Origin: DATEHG01 sp035279705
GTDB lineage: Bacteria > Gemmatimonadota > Gemmatimonadetes > Gemmatimonadales > GWC2-71-9
Assembly (NCBI GenBank): GCA_035279705.1
Contig: DATEHG010000111.1
Coordinates: 1 to 64,000, forward strand
Length of the DNA stretch: 64,000 nucleotides
Direction of reading: 5' to 3'
Position numbers and translations under genes: made by a program. The notes under the pieces were generated by a model. The model ran no database searches and was not told the origin of the DNA. It saw only the letters and a program-made list of their open reading frames with translations. Of the stretch, positions 27,987-36,952 are shown one piece after another; the stretch's first letter is position 1, and each line of letters starts with the position of its first letter.

Positions 27987-29435
27987 TCAGTATGCCTTGG
28001 CCCACATCGCCTCCGCGACAGCGGGTCGGTCGCACCAGACGCAACGGGTCGGTGCCACGGCTGAACGAAACTCGGCATCCGGCAGCACCCGCACCGTCGC
28101 CTTGGTCTGCGCCTTGATCTCGGCTTCGCAGGCGCCCTCCCCGCAGAAGCCGGCGTAGACGAAGCCGGCGTCATTCTCGATGTGCGCGATGAACTCCGCC
28201 TTGGTCGCGCCCCGGATGCTGGCCCGTTCCCGCCGCTCCCGGGCAGCCGCCAGCAGCGCGGCCTGCATCTGGTCCATCGCCTGGAGGAGCTGCGGAGCCA
28301 AACCAGCGGCCTGAATCGATTCCTTGCGGCCGCCGGTGCGCCGGGCCAGCATGACGGTGCCGCTCGCCACGTCGCGGGGGCCGATCTCGAGGCGGAGCGG
28401 GACGCCGCGGGCTTCCCACTCGTAGTACTTGGCCCCGGGCTTGATCCCGTCCCGGTTGTCGAGGTGCACCCGGATTCCGGCCGCGCGGACTTCCTGGTAC
28501 AGCCGGTCTGCGGCCGCCAGCACTCCCGCCTTCTCGTCGTCGTTCTTGTAGATCGGCACGATCACCACCTGCCACTGCGCCAGGCGGGGCGGAATCACCA
28601 CACCGGTATCATCACCGTGGGTCATGATCAGGCCGCCGATCAGCCGGGTCGAGACTCCCCAAGACGTGTTCCAGACGTGGTCGAGCCCCCCCTCCGAGGT
28701 CTGGAAGGTGACCTCGAAGGCCTTGGCGAAATTCTGCCCCAGGTTGTGCGAGGTGCCCGCCTGCAGCGCCTTGTTGTCCTGCATCAGCGCCTCGCAGGAG
28801 TAGGTGCGGAGCGCCCCGGCAAACCGTTCGCTGTCGGTCTTCCGTCCAGTGACCACCGGCATGGCCATCCACTCCTCCATGAACCGGCGATAGATCGAGA
28901 GGATCAGCAGCGTTTCCGCCTCCGCCTCGGCCTCGGTGGCGTGGGCGGTATGCCCCTCCTGCCAGAGGAATTCGAGCGTGCGAAGGAAAAGCCTGGTGCG
29001 CATCTCCCAGCGCACCACGTTGCACCACTGGTTCATCAGCAGCGGCAGGTCGCGATAGCTCTGGATCCATTTGGCGAACATCGAGTAGATGATCGTCTCC
29101 GACGTGGGCCGGATGACCAGCGGTTCCTCCAGCTCCTTGCCGCCGCCGTGGGTGACCACCGCCGTCTCGGGAGCGAAGCCCTCGACGTGCTGGGCCTCCT
29201 TGGCCAGGAAGCTCTGGGGAATGAGCAATGGGAAGTAGGCGTTCTGGACGCCGGTTTCCTTGAACATTGCATCCAGCGCCCGCTGCATCTGTTCCCAGAT
29301 GGCGTAGCCATTGGGGCGGATGACCATGCACCCCCGCACCGGGCTGTAGTCCGCCAGCTCGGCCCGCATGATCACTTCATTGTACCAGGCGCTGAAATCA
29401 GTGGCGCGAGGGGTGAGAGCCTTGGTGTCTGCCAT
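27987..29435 (-). CDS. proS: prolyl-tRNA synthetase, archaeal/eukaryotic type
   Basis: Charges tRNA-Pro. 482 residues from the ATG at 29435. It lacks the editing INS domain of the roughly 570-residue bacterial-type enzyme. It instead carries the C-terminal extension with paired cysteines (FCGEGACE, RCVWC) and a terminal Tyr, which is the archaeal/eukaryotic-like form found in several bacterial phyla. Class II motifs TSETIIYSMFAKW and RWEMRTRLFLRTLEFLWQEGH are visible. Neighbouring hisS lies upstream beyond an inverted-repeat hairpin. Confidence 0.94.
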   Translation of the reverse strand: MADTKALTPRATDFSAWYNEVIMRAELADYSPVRGCMVIRPNGYAIWEQMQRALDAMFKETGVQNAYFPLLIPQSFLAKEAQHVEGFAPETAVVTHGGGKELEEPLVIRPTSETIIYSMFAKWIQSYRDLPLLMNQWCNVVRWEMRTRLFLRTLEFLWQEGHTAHATEAEAEAETLLILSIYRRFMEEWMAMPVVTGRKTDSERFAGALRTYSCEALMQDNKALQAGTSHNLGQNFAKAFEVTFQTSEGGLDHVWNTSWGVSTRLIGGLIMTHGDDTGVVIPPRLAQWQVVIVPIYKNDDEKAGVLAAADRLYQEVRAAGIRVHLDNRDGIKPGAKYYEWEARGVPLRLEIGPRDVASGTVMLARRTGGRKESIQAAGLAPQLLQAMDQMQAALLAAARERRERASIRGATKAEFIAHIENDAGFVYAGFCGEGACEAEIKAQTKATVRVLPDAEFRSAVAPTRCVWCDRPAVAEAMWAKAY

Positions 29436-29458
29436 CTTCAATGCAATCCGATCCGGTT

Positions 29459-29529
29459 GGATGTACGATGGGAGGATGGGGGGATTGTTTCCCGGACTTT
29501 CCCCCCATCCCCACATCACCCCATCTCTA
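29459..29529. repeat. inverted GATGGGG-type tandem arrays between hisS and proS
   Basis: GGATGGGGGGA (29474-29484) and TCCCCCCATCC (29500-29510) form a perfect 11-bp stem. Degenerate 7-8 bp GATGG-type units lie on both sides. On the minus strand the array starts directly at the hisS TAG. The hairpin could terminate or attenuate hisS transcription into proS. Confidence 0.8.
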
Positions 29530-30831
29530 TTCTGTCAGAGCAAGCCGTCTCTTCAGATCAGCCACGACGTCAGAGAGCGCGACTCCAGCCTGCGTCTTGG
29601 CTCCCAAGTCCTTCACCTGCACTTCGCCTTTCGCCCGGTCGTCGGGGCCGATCACCACCGCGAGCCGCGCATTCCGTGCGTCGGCCAGCTTGAGCTGCTT
29701 GCCCACCGCGCCTTGGGTGAGGGCATACTCGACGCGGAGCCCTGCGCTGCGAAGCTGGTGGGCGAGGCGCAGCAGGTGCGGCTGGTCCTCCTCGCCGATG
29801 CCGGCCAGGAACACATCGATGCTGGCGCGGTGCGCCGGGATCAGGTTGCGGTCCTTGAGCAGCTCGCCCAGGACCACATCTCCCATGCCGAAGCCCACGG
29901 CCGGGAGCGAAACACCACCCACCGCCTCGGCAAGGTTGTCGTACCTCCCGCCGCCACAGATCGCCCGCAACTCACCCTTGGCGTCGAACAGCTCGAAGAC
30001 GGTACCCGTGTAGTAGGCCAGCCCTCGTACGATCGTGAGATCGAAGTCCAGAAACTTTCCGAGGCCCATTGCCTCGAGCGCCGCCAGCGTCTGGCGCAGA
30101 GGTTCGCCCGCCTCGAGCACGCCCGCCTGCCCCGCCATTCCCCGCGCGAAGGCGGCCCACGAGCGATACTCGCGGAGTTTCTCGATCCGGCCAAGCGTGA
30201 CTTCGTCCAGCCCGCTCTCGATGACCCGCTTGCGCTGCTCGGCGTAATCCCTGCGGCCCAGCTTGTCGAGCGCCTGGTATGCCAGGGGCAGCTGCGATGC
30301 GCCGAGCTGCCATTCTTCCAGCAAGGCATTCAGCAGCCGGCGGTCCGAGACCCGGACCCGCACGTCCCCGGGTCCGAGACCGAAGCCCTGCATCATGTCC
30401 ACCGCCAGCGCGATGATCTCGGCATCGGCTAGAACACTGGCTTCGCCGATCAGGTCACAGTTGAGCTGGAAGTGCTCCCGCAACCTCCCCCGCTGCTGCC
30501 GCTCGTAGCGGAATAGCTGGGGAATCGAAAACCAGCGAATCGGCTTCTTGAGCCCGTTGGCCCGGGCGGCCACCATCCGGGCCAGCGACGGGGTCATCTC
30601 GGGCCGCAGCGCCACTGCCCGCTCGCCCTTGTCGGTGAACGTGTAGAGTTGTCCCACGATCTCGTCGCCGCTCTTGGCGGTATAGAGTTCCAGCGGCTCG
30701 AGCGGGGGGCCATCGTACTCCTCGAAACCGTAGCGGCCGGCCACCCGGCGCCAGGTCTCGAAGATGTGAGCGCGGAGGGCAAAGTCCTCGGGGTAGAAGT
30801 CGCGAAATCCCGGCAGGGCTTTGGCTTGCAT
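29527..30831 (-). CDS. hisS: histidyl-tRNA synthetase
   Basis: Charges tRNA-His. 434 residues from the ATG at 30831, with class II motif 2 FRYERQQRGRLREHFQLN, the histidine-specific GLAYYTGTVFE motif and motif 3 GGGRYDNL followed by GFGMGDVVL. The N-terminal KALPGFRDFYPED is the standard HisRS opening. The anticodon-binding domain occupies the last 100 residues. Between folC and proS in the same direction. Confidence 0.95.
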   Translation of the reverse strand: MQAKALPGFRDFYPEDFALRAHIFETWRRVAGRYGFEEYDGPPLEPLELYTAKSGDEIVGQLYTFTDKGERAVALRPEMTPSLARMVAARANGLKKPIRWFSIPQLFRYERQQRGRLREHFQLNCDLIGEASVLADAEIIALAVDMMQGFGLGPGDVRVRVSDRRLLNALLEEWQLGASQLPLAYQALDKLGRRDYAEQRKRVIESGLDEVTLGRIEKLREYRSWAAFARGMAGQAGVLEAGEPLRQTLAALEAMGLGKFLDFDLTIVRGLAYYTGTVFELFDAKGELRAICGGGRYDNLAEAVGGVSLPAVGFGMGDVVLGELLKDRNLIPAHRASIDVFLAGIGEEDQPHLLRLAHQLRSAGLRVEYALTQGAVGKQLKLADARNARLAVVIGPDDRAKGEVQVKDLGAKTQAGVALSDVVADLKRRLALTE

Positions 30832-30898
30832 GGCGCAAAAAGTAACCGGGGCTCCCCCCCGGTCCAAACCGGAGGCGGAGCCCGGAACTGCCAGGTCC

Positions 30899-32125
30899 TC
30901 AACTCAGGCCAAGCTGGGAAAGGGCGTCCCCGACGGTATGGAAGGACCCGGTGACCACGATTGTCCCCGGCATCTGCTGTGCCCGCTTGAGCGCGGTGGG
31001 AAAGTCGGATTCCAGCTCCCAGCGTCGCCCCGGCCCCGGGTGCTCCCGCAGCCAGCCGGCTACCTCCGCCAGCTCCCATCGCCGCCCGGCGGTGGTCGGG
31101 GCGATCGTCAGGATTCCCCCGTCCACCACCCCGTCGAGGAGGGCCAGCATCTCGGGCCATTCCTTGTCCCCCAAGATGGAGACAACCGCCCGGATCGGTC
31201 GCTGGAGCCTCGACTCCCGGATCGCGGCGGTAAGCGCGGTCATGCCGTCAGGATTGTGCGCCACATCGAAGAGCCACCGGCCGCGGCGGTCGAATCGCCC
31301 GGGCACCCGGGTCTGGCTGAATCCCTCCTCGACCTGGAGCCTGGTGGGCCGGTACGGCTCAGGCAGGGCCATCAGGGCGGCATAGGCGACGCCGGCATTC
31401 CGCCGCTGGTGCCCTCCCTCCAGGCCGAGCGGCCCATCCCAGCGATATCCGGGCGGTACGACCCTGACGTCCGCGGCACCGCCCCGACGGGCGCGAACCG
31501 CCGCGCGTGCCGCCTCCCGCAACACGGTCACCAGCGCCGGGTTCGACTCGCCGATCACGAACGGTACCCCGGGCTTGGCGATCCCGGCCTTTTCCCGGGC
31601 GATCGCCTCGAGCGTATCTCCCAGGTACTTCATGTGGTCCCGGGCGATCCGCGTCACCACGCTGACCGCCGGCTCCACGACATTGGTGCTGTCCAGCCGC
31701 CCCCCCAGGCCCACTTCGGCCACCACGACCTCCGCTCCCCGCGCCGCGAAGTCGGCGAAGGCCATGGCGGTGGTCACCTCGAAAAAGGTGGCCTGCCGCT
31801 CCTGGATCAGCGGCATCAGCCGGCTGGTCCACATCGCCACCGCCGATTCACTGATGGGGACCTGGTCCACTTCGATGCGCTCGCGGAACGACACCAGGTG
31901 CGGCGAGGTGTAGAGCCCCACTTTCCACCCTGCTGCGCCGAGCGCCCGGGCGGCCAGGGTGGAAACGCTGCCCTTGCCGTTGGTGCCGGCGACATGGATG
32001 ATGGGGCAGAGGCGGTGCGGATCCCCCAGCGCGGCCAGCAGCGCGCGGGTGGTATCCAGCCCGAACTTGATCGTGGTGACGCGGGGAAAGAGAAAGTCGA
32101 GTGCGTCCTGATAGCCGAGGGTGGT
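30899..32125 (-). CDS. folC: folylpolyglutamate/dihydrofolate synthase
   Basis: Adds glutamates to folates (Mur ligase family). 408 residues from the GTG at 32125. An alternative GTG at 32188 would add 21 non-conserved residues and leave only 17 bp to the divergent gene, so the shorter form is preferred. Motifs: HVAGTNGKGSVST (P-loop), TSPHLVSFRERI, VEVGLGGRLDSTN, and FDVAHNPDG of the C-terminal domain. Heads the minus-strand run to guaA. Confidence 0.94.
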   Translation of the reverse strand, partial: TTLGYQDALDFLFPRVTTIKFGLDTTRALLAALGDPHRLCPIIHVAGTNGKGSVSTLAARALGAAGWKVGLYTSPHLVSFRERIEVDQVPISESAVAMWTSRLMPLIQERQATFFEVTTAMAFADFAARGAEVVVAEVGLGGRLDSTNVVEPAVSVVTRIARDHMKYLGDTLEAIAREKAGIAKPGVPFVIGESNPALVTVLREAARAAVRARRGGAADVRVVPPGYRWDGPLGLEGGHQRRNAGVAYAALMALPEPYRPTRLQVEEGFSQTRVPGRFDRRGRWLFDVAHNPDGMTALTAAIRESRLQRPIRAVVSILGDKEWPEMLALLDGVVDGGILTIAPTTAGRRWELAEVAGWLREHPGPGRRWELESDFPTALKRAQQMPGTIVVTGSFHTVGDALSQLGLS

Positions 32126-32205
32126 CACGAGCGGCGGCGCCTCTGGGGCATCGGTCCTGACTCCCTTAAGATTGCAGACAACCGCCACCCGCGAGCGACC
32201 CTGGA

Positions 32206-32772
32206 GTGAGCCGCCGGACCCCGCTGCCTGATCCCTTCGTCGCCGAGCTGCGCCGCATCCCCGGCTTTCGCGAGTTCACCGAGGGGTTTTCCCTCTGCCC
32301 CGAGTGCGAGCGCTGCGAGCGGAGCCTCGTCTACCTCACCCCGAGGGAACAGGGGGAGGCCCGGGACGCGGGCATCCGGCTGTACGGCGCCGGCAGCGCC
32401 ACCCGCCTCAACCGGGTCGGCTGCAAGTGCCCCTGGTACCAGGGTCCCGCGCGAGGGTGCGAGATATACCCCGACCGCCCCCTGATCTGCAATCTGTTCC
32501 CGCTGGACATCGTGGAGCACGAGGACGACGGGACCCACTGGTGGGTCCTGTTCGGGGCCTGCGCCGAGGTGGAGCGGGGGCGTCTCAGGGGGCGGATCGA
32601 GGAAGCGCGCGCCCTCGCCCGCGAAATCGACCGCCGGATGCCGGATGAACTCCGCCTGGCTTTCATGTCGGACGCCGGCGGCGCCGTTTTCGAGCCGGAG
32701 TTCTACGAGCACCCGATCCACTACCTCCTCCCCCTGACCCCGCCCCGGCATAAAGTGAGAGGTGAGAGGTAA
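32206..32772 (+). CDS. YkgJ-family cysteine-cluster protein
   Basis: 188 residues from a GTG. Cysteines fall in the pattern expected of the YkgJ/UPF0153 putative zinc- or iron-chelating domain: CPECERC near 31-37, then CKCPWY near 73 and a C within YPDRPLICNLFPL. Function unknown; possibly metal or Fe-S binding. The last five residues (VRGER) and the stop are encoded by the first two units of a GTGAGAG heptamer array, so the C-terminus was probably set by repeat expansion. Convergent with accD. Confidence 0.82.
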   Translation: MSRRTPLPDPFVAELRRIPGFREFTEGFSLCPECERCERSLVYLTPREQGEARDAGIRLYGAGSATRLNRVGCKCPWYQGPARGCEIYPDRPLICNLFPLDIVEHEDDGTHWWVLFGACAEVERGRLRGRIEEARALAREIDRRMPDELRLAFMSDAGGAVFEPEFYEHPIHYLLPLTPPRHKVRGER

Positions 32773-32864
32773 GAGGGGAACTGAACCGGCCCGTCCCAAA
32801 AATGAAGAAGGGGATCCCGGCCGGGACCCCCTCTCACGTTTCACCTCTCACGTCTCACCCCTCA
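32755..32864. repeat. inverted GTGAGAG heptamer arrays between YkgJ gene and accD
   Basis: Left arm: GTGAGAG, GTGAGAG, GTAAGAG (32755-32775), overlapping the YkgJ-gene stop. Right arm: CTCTCAC, GTTTCAC, CTCTCAC, GTCTCAC (32831-32858), the reverse complement of the same unit, ending 3 bp from the accD stop codon. A terminator hairpin lies between the arms. Confidence 0.95.
32798..32830 (-). terminator. intrinsic terminator of accD
   Basis: On the minus strand GGGG-TCCC pairs with GGGA-CCCC across GGCC (32810-32830), followed by TTCTTCATTTTT. It lies within the inverted heptamer arrays. Confidence 0.7.
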
Positions 32865-33728
32865 GGCGTACTCCGTCGCTTCCTCCCGTACCCGCTGTCC
32901 CGACATGTGGCGCAGCAGGCGCGCGGTGGTCTCCCGGAGCGAAGCGCGGGGCACCACATCGTCCACCTGGCCGTGATCGAGCAGGAATTCGGCGGTCTGG
33001 AATCCTTCCGGCAAGTCCTGGCCGATGGTCTGCTTGATCACCCGCTGCCCCGCAAATCCGATCACCGCTCCCGGCTCGGCCAGGATCACGTCGCCCTGCA
33101 TGGCGAAGGAGGCGGACACGCCGCCGGTGGTGGGATTGGTCAGGATGGTGATGTAGGGAACGGCGTGTTCGCGGAGCTGCACCAGCGCGGCGGAGGTCTT
33201 GGCCATCTGCATCAGGGAGAGCACTCCCTCCTGCATCCGGGCGCCACCGGACGTGCAGACGAGCACCAGCGGAAGTCGCTTGTCTGCGGAGCGGCGGGCC
33301 AGCCGCGCGATCTTCTCGCCGACCACCGAACCCATCGAACCGCCCATGAACGCGAAATTCATCACACCCAGGTTGTACGGCATCCCCTCGATGCGGGCCG
33401 TCCCGGCATACAGAGCATCAGCCGGGCCCGCCTTCTTGATCGCGGCGGTGATCCGGTCGGGATAATGCTCGAAATTGAGGGGATCGGTGGCGCGCAGGTG
33501 GGAATACAACTCGCGCCAGGTGCCTTCGTCCGTAAGCAGTTCAATGTATTCCTCGGCCGAAATCCGCCGATGGTCGCCGCATTCGGGGCAGACGTTGAAG
33601 CCCCGTTCGAATTTTTCCCGGATGTCCAGGTGACCACAGACCTCGCACTTCTCCCACGCGTCCCGCGGTATCTCGAGTTTCGCTCGCTGGGACGGCCTGG
33701 GCTTTCGTTCTTTCTTGAACCATGCCAT
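32862..33728 (-). CDS. accD: acetyl-CoA carboxylase carboxyltransferase subunit beta
   Basis: Transfers carboxyl from biotin to acetyl-CoA as the beta subunit of the AccAD enzyme. 288 residues from the ATG at 33728. The zinc ribbon C28-X2-C31-X15-C47-X2-C50 is intact, followed by the crotonase-like core (LVCTSGGARMQEG, TNPTTGGVSASFA). accA is not in the window. It follows rodA after a 114-bp gap, in the same direction, so it may have its own promoter, although none was clear. Confidence 0.96.
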   Translation of the reverse strand: MAWFKKERKPRPSQRAKLEIPRDAWEKCEVCGHLDIREKFERGFNVCPECGDHRRISAEEYIELLTDEGTWRELYSHLRATDPLNFEHYPDRITAAIKKAGPADALYAGTARIEGMPYNLGVMNFAFMGGSMGSVVGEKIARLARRSADKRLPLVLVCTSGGARMQEGVLSLMQMAKTSAALVQLREHAVPYITILTNPTTGGVSASFAMQGDVILAEPGAVIGFAGQRVIKQTIGQDLPEGFQTAEFLLDHGQVDDVVPRASLRETTARLLRHMSGQRVREEATEYA

Positions 33729-33842
33729 GACGGTCATAGTCTCGTGAAGTGAAGGCTCAGGGTAAGAGAGATGGGCCGAATCAACCTATACAATTTCGCG
33801 GGAGCCCTCCCTCTGCGCCAGACCCTTCATCCCAAGTTGTTG

Positions 33843-35084
33843 CTACACATCAGCATAGCCAGACAATCTGGCCTCCCACGCGACCCGTAAAACCAGTCCG
33901 ATACAAAGCCACGTTGCGATATGAAACGAGCCTCCGTAGGAGAAAAATGGCAACGGAATTCCGGTGATCGGCATGAGGTTCACGGTCATGCCCATATTCT
34001 CGAACACGTGAGTGAACAGCAGGCCCATGATGCCGAAGACGAGGAGACTGCCGAACGGGTCCGTGGCCCGCCGCGCGATCCGGAGCAGCACCAGGAACAG
34101 CGCGAAGAAGAGCGTCATCGCCAGCAGCACACCGAAGAACCCCAGCTCCTCGCCCACCACGGAAAAGACGAAATCGGTGTGCTGCTCGGGCAGGAACGCC
34201 AGCCGCTTCTGGGGCCCGTGCAGGTAGCCGGTGCCGAACCACCCGCCGGCCCCGATCGCGACCTTGGACTGGATGGCGTGATAGCCGGCCTTCTGCGGAT
34301 CCACCTCCGGATTGAGAAAGGTGAGCAGCCGGTTCTGCTGATAGGGTGCGAGTTTGTGCCAGATCGGGAGGGCGATGGCCCCCATCACCGAATTGAGGAG
34401 ATAGATCGCCACCGCTTCGAACACGTACGGCCGCCAGATAAGCAGCAGGACGAAGAGCACCACCATCCACGCAGCCCAGGTGGCGGTGTTGAAGGCGAGC
34501 AGCAGGCTTGCCACCGGTGAGGCCAGCAGAAACAGCCACGTCCACCGCACTCCGGACCAGAACAGCATCGCGAACAGAATGCCGATGAATACCAGGGCGC
34601 TGCCCAGGTCAGGCTGCTTGATGACGAGCAGAAAGGGAATGCCGGCGATCAGACACGCGGGCACCAGATCGCGGAGCGACTGGGCGGCGTCCCGGCGGCC
34701 GCTCAGATACCGGGCCAGCATCAGCACCACGGCGAGCTTGGCAATCTCGGCCGGCTGGCCGATCGGGTGGCCGGCGATCACGATCCAGCTCTTGCTGCTC
34801 TGGGCGGTGCCGGCGCCCTTCCCGACCACCAGGGTCACGGCGAGCAGCAGCAGCGAAGCACCGTAGGCCACCGGCGCCAGCCATTCGAGCAGCCGGGGGG
34901 AGAAGCGGAACACGACCGCCGCCGCCGACATCCCGACCGCAGCCCAGATCATCTGCCGCTTCCAGACGTCCGCCGCCTGGCTCGGGACGTCCGTTTGCCC
35001 CGCCGAGTAGAGGATGAAGAGTCCGAAGACGGTGAGGGCAACGCTCAGGAAGATGAGCGGCCGGTCGGGCCCCAGGTCTCTCAT
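33843..35084 (-). CDS. rodA: RodA peptidoglycan glycosyltransferase
   Basis: SEDS-family polymerase of the elongasome. 413 residues with about ten transmembrane helices. The QPDLGSALVF segment, with the catalytic Asp after the P-D-L motif, and the C-terminal ENMGMTVNLMPITGIPLPFFSYGGS block are diagnostic. The start overlaps the mrdA stop, matching the usual PBP2-RodA partnership. Confidence 0.96.
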   Translation of the reverse strand: MRDLGPDRPLIFLSVALTVFGLFILYSAGQTDVPSQAADVWKRQMIWAAVGMSAAAVVFRFSPRLLEWLAPVAYGASLLLLAVTLVVGKGAGTAQSSKSWIVIAGHPIGQPAEIAKLAVVLMLARYLSGRRDAAQSLRDLVPACLIAGIPFLLVIKQPDLGSALVFIGILFAMLFWSGVRWTWLFLLASPVASLLLAFNTATWAAWMVVLFVLLLIWRPYVFEAVAIYLLNSVMGAIALPIWHKLAPYQQNRLLTFLNPEVDPQKAGYHAIQSKVAIGAGGWFGTGYLHGPQKRLAFLPEQHTDFVFSVVGEELGFFGVLLAMTLFFALFLVLLRIARRATDPFGSLLVFGIMGLLFTHVFENMGMTVNLMPITGIPLPFFSYGGSFHIATWLCIGLVLRVAWEARLSGYADV

Positions 35085-36952
35085 GGCACCGAGTCCGGTT
35101 CGGCGACCGGAACGGTGGTAGTATCACTCGTGGTATCGACGCTCCGCGACGGTGCGTCATCCGGGATGAGCAGCTTGATGGTCGTCTTGCCGGTATCTGC
35201 GGATCCGAGGAGATAGCGGCGGATGGCCCGCACCACGTACGGCGCCACCACCGTGCCGTGCACGGCGAATTCCATCACCCCGCCCACGATGATCCGGGGC
35301 TTGTCCGCCGGGGCAAATCCGATGAACCAGCCGTGATCCTTGCCGTGCGGGTTCTGCGCCGTGCCCGTCTTCCCCGCGATGGCCAGGTCTCCCCCGCCCA
35401 CCCCCGCCGCAGCGGCCGCGGCCGTCCCGCCCTTCTCCAGCACCGCGATCAGGGCCGTGCGCATGGACTCGAGCTGCACCGCTGAGAGTCCCAGGTCGTG
35501 CGGCTGCGCCGAGGTGGGCCTCACGACATACGGCACGGGCGCCTTGCCGCCGCTCGACAGGCCAGCATAGAAGCGCACCATGTTGATCAGCGTCTGGGTG
35601 TTTTCGCCCTGGCCGATCGAGAGATTGAGAATGACCGCGCTCGACCAGTTCCGGGGCCCGTACACCTTGTCGTAGTACGCCGTCGAACCCGGATAGATCG
35701 GGCTCACCTCGTTCGGGATGTCGATACCGCTGCGTTCCTTGAATCCGAGCAGCACGCCGTCCTGCAGGATGGCGTTGAGGCCGAGTCGGAGGCCGAGCTG
35801 GTAGAAATAGACATCGCAGCTCTGCGCGATGGCGCCCTCGAGATCGAGCGAACCGTGCCCCGGCGGCTTCTTCCAGCACTTGAACGCGCGGTTGCCATAC
35901 TGGTACTGGCCCCGGCAGGGCTCCGGCATCCGGGTGTGGAGATCGATCAACCCGCGCCGGAGGGCCATCGCCGCCAGGGCCAGCTTGAACGGTGAGGCCG
36001 GCGGGTAGCGGACCTGGACCACCCGGTTGAGCAGCGGCAGCGCCGGGTCCTCGTTGAGCGCCCGCCAGGCGGCGGAGGAAATGCCGCCGATGAATTCGTT
36101 GGGATCGTAGGCCGGGGCGGAGTAGAAGGCGCGGACCTCCCCGTCCGGAGTCATCGCCACCATCGCGCCGCGCACCCCGGCAGGCCAGATGCTGTCGATG
36201 AACAGCTGGAGCGGGAGATCGATCGTCGTGTGGATCGGCACGCCCGGCGTGGGAAGCAGCGGCGGGGCCGCGCCCTCTTCGCGGACCAGGCGGCCCCGGG
36301 CATCCACCTCGATGTAGCGCAGGCCGGGGACACCGCGGAGGGAGTCGTCGTAGGTCTGCTCCAGCCCCGCCCGTCCCACCAGCACTCCGAGCGACGCCCC
36401 GGGAAAGCGGTCGGCATCGAGATCCGCTTCGCTCACCTCGCCGACATACCCGACGAGGTGGGCGACGGCCTTCCCCTTCGGATAGACGCGCCTCGGCTCC
36501 GACTGCACCACCAGACCCGGCAGCTCCGCCCGGTGTTCCTCCAGCCGCGACACTTCGGCGGGCGATGCGTTGCCCAGCACCTGGGCGGGCTGGTACTTGG
36601 CCTCGCGGAAGCGGGCGACGACATCATCGACATCACCGCTGTCCAGCGGAACCAGCCGGCTGAAGCGCAGCAGCACGCTGCGCAGCGAATCTTCCCGCGA
36701 TGCCAGCAGGGCGACCGAGTAGCCTGGCACCGTTTCGGCGATGACCTGGCCGTTGCGGTCGTAAATGATCCCGCGCGCCGCCGTCATCGGAACCGGGCGG
36801 AGCCGGTTCGACTCCGCCCGCAGCTTGAAGCGCTCGTGCTCGACCACCTGGACCCGGAAGAAGGAGGCGACCAGGAGCAGAAAGGCGCCGCCCAGGATGA
36901 GCCGCGCCCGGCCCGACCGCTCGCGCACCAGCTCCGCGTGGAACTCGTTCAT
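35081..36952 (-). CDS. mrdA: penicillin-binding protein 2, peptidoglycan transpeptidase
   Basis: Class B PBP acting with RodA in sidewall synthesis. 623 residues: cytoplasmic N-terminus, one membrane helix (about 19-35), a dimerisation or pedestal region, then the transpeptidase domain. Active-site motifs are S320-P-F-K323 (SxxK), S378-C-D380 (SxD in the SxN position, as in other PBP2s) and KTGTAQ near 530. The last 40 residues are Thr/Ser/Asp-rich and probably disordered. It overlaps mreD and rodA by 4 bp each. Confidence 0.95.
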   Translation of the reverse strand: MNEFHAELVRERSGRARLILGGAFLLLVASFFRVQVVEHERFKLRAESNRLRPVPMTAARGIIYDRNGQVIAETVPGYSVALLASREDSLRSVLLRFSRLVPLDSGDVDDVVARFREAKYQPAQVLGNASPAEVSRLEEHRAELPGLVVQSEPRRVYPKGKAVAHLVGYVGEVSEADLDADRFPGASLGVLVGRAGLEQTYDDSLRGVPGLRYIEVDARGRLVREEGAAPPLLPTPGVPIHTTIDLPLQLFIDSIWPAGVRGAMVAMTPDGEVRAFYSAPAYDPNEFIGGISSAAWRALNEDPALPLLNRVVQVRYPPASPFKLALAAMALRRGLIDLHTRMPEPCRGQYQYGNRAFKCWKKPPGHGSLDLEGAIAQSCDVYFYQLGLRLGLNAILQDGVLLGFKERSGIDIPNEVSPIYPGSTAYYDKVYGPRNWSSAVILNLSIGQGENTQTLINMVRFYAGLSSGGKAPVPYVVRPTSAQPHDLGLSAVQLESMRTALIAVLEKGGTAAAAAAGVGGGDLAIAGKTGTAQNPHGKDHGWFIGFAPADKPRIIVGGVMEFAVHGTVVAPYVVRAIRRYLLGSADTGKTTIKLLIPDDAPSRSVDTTSDTTTVPVAEPDSVP

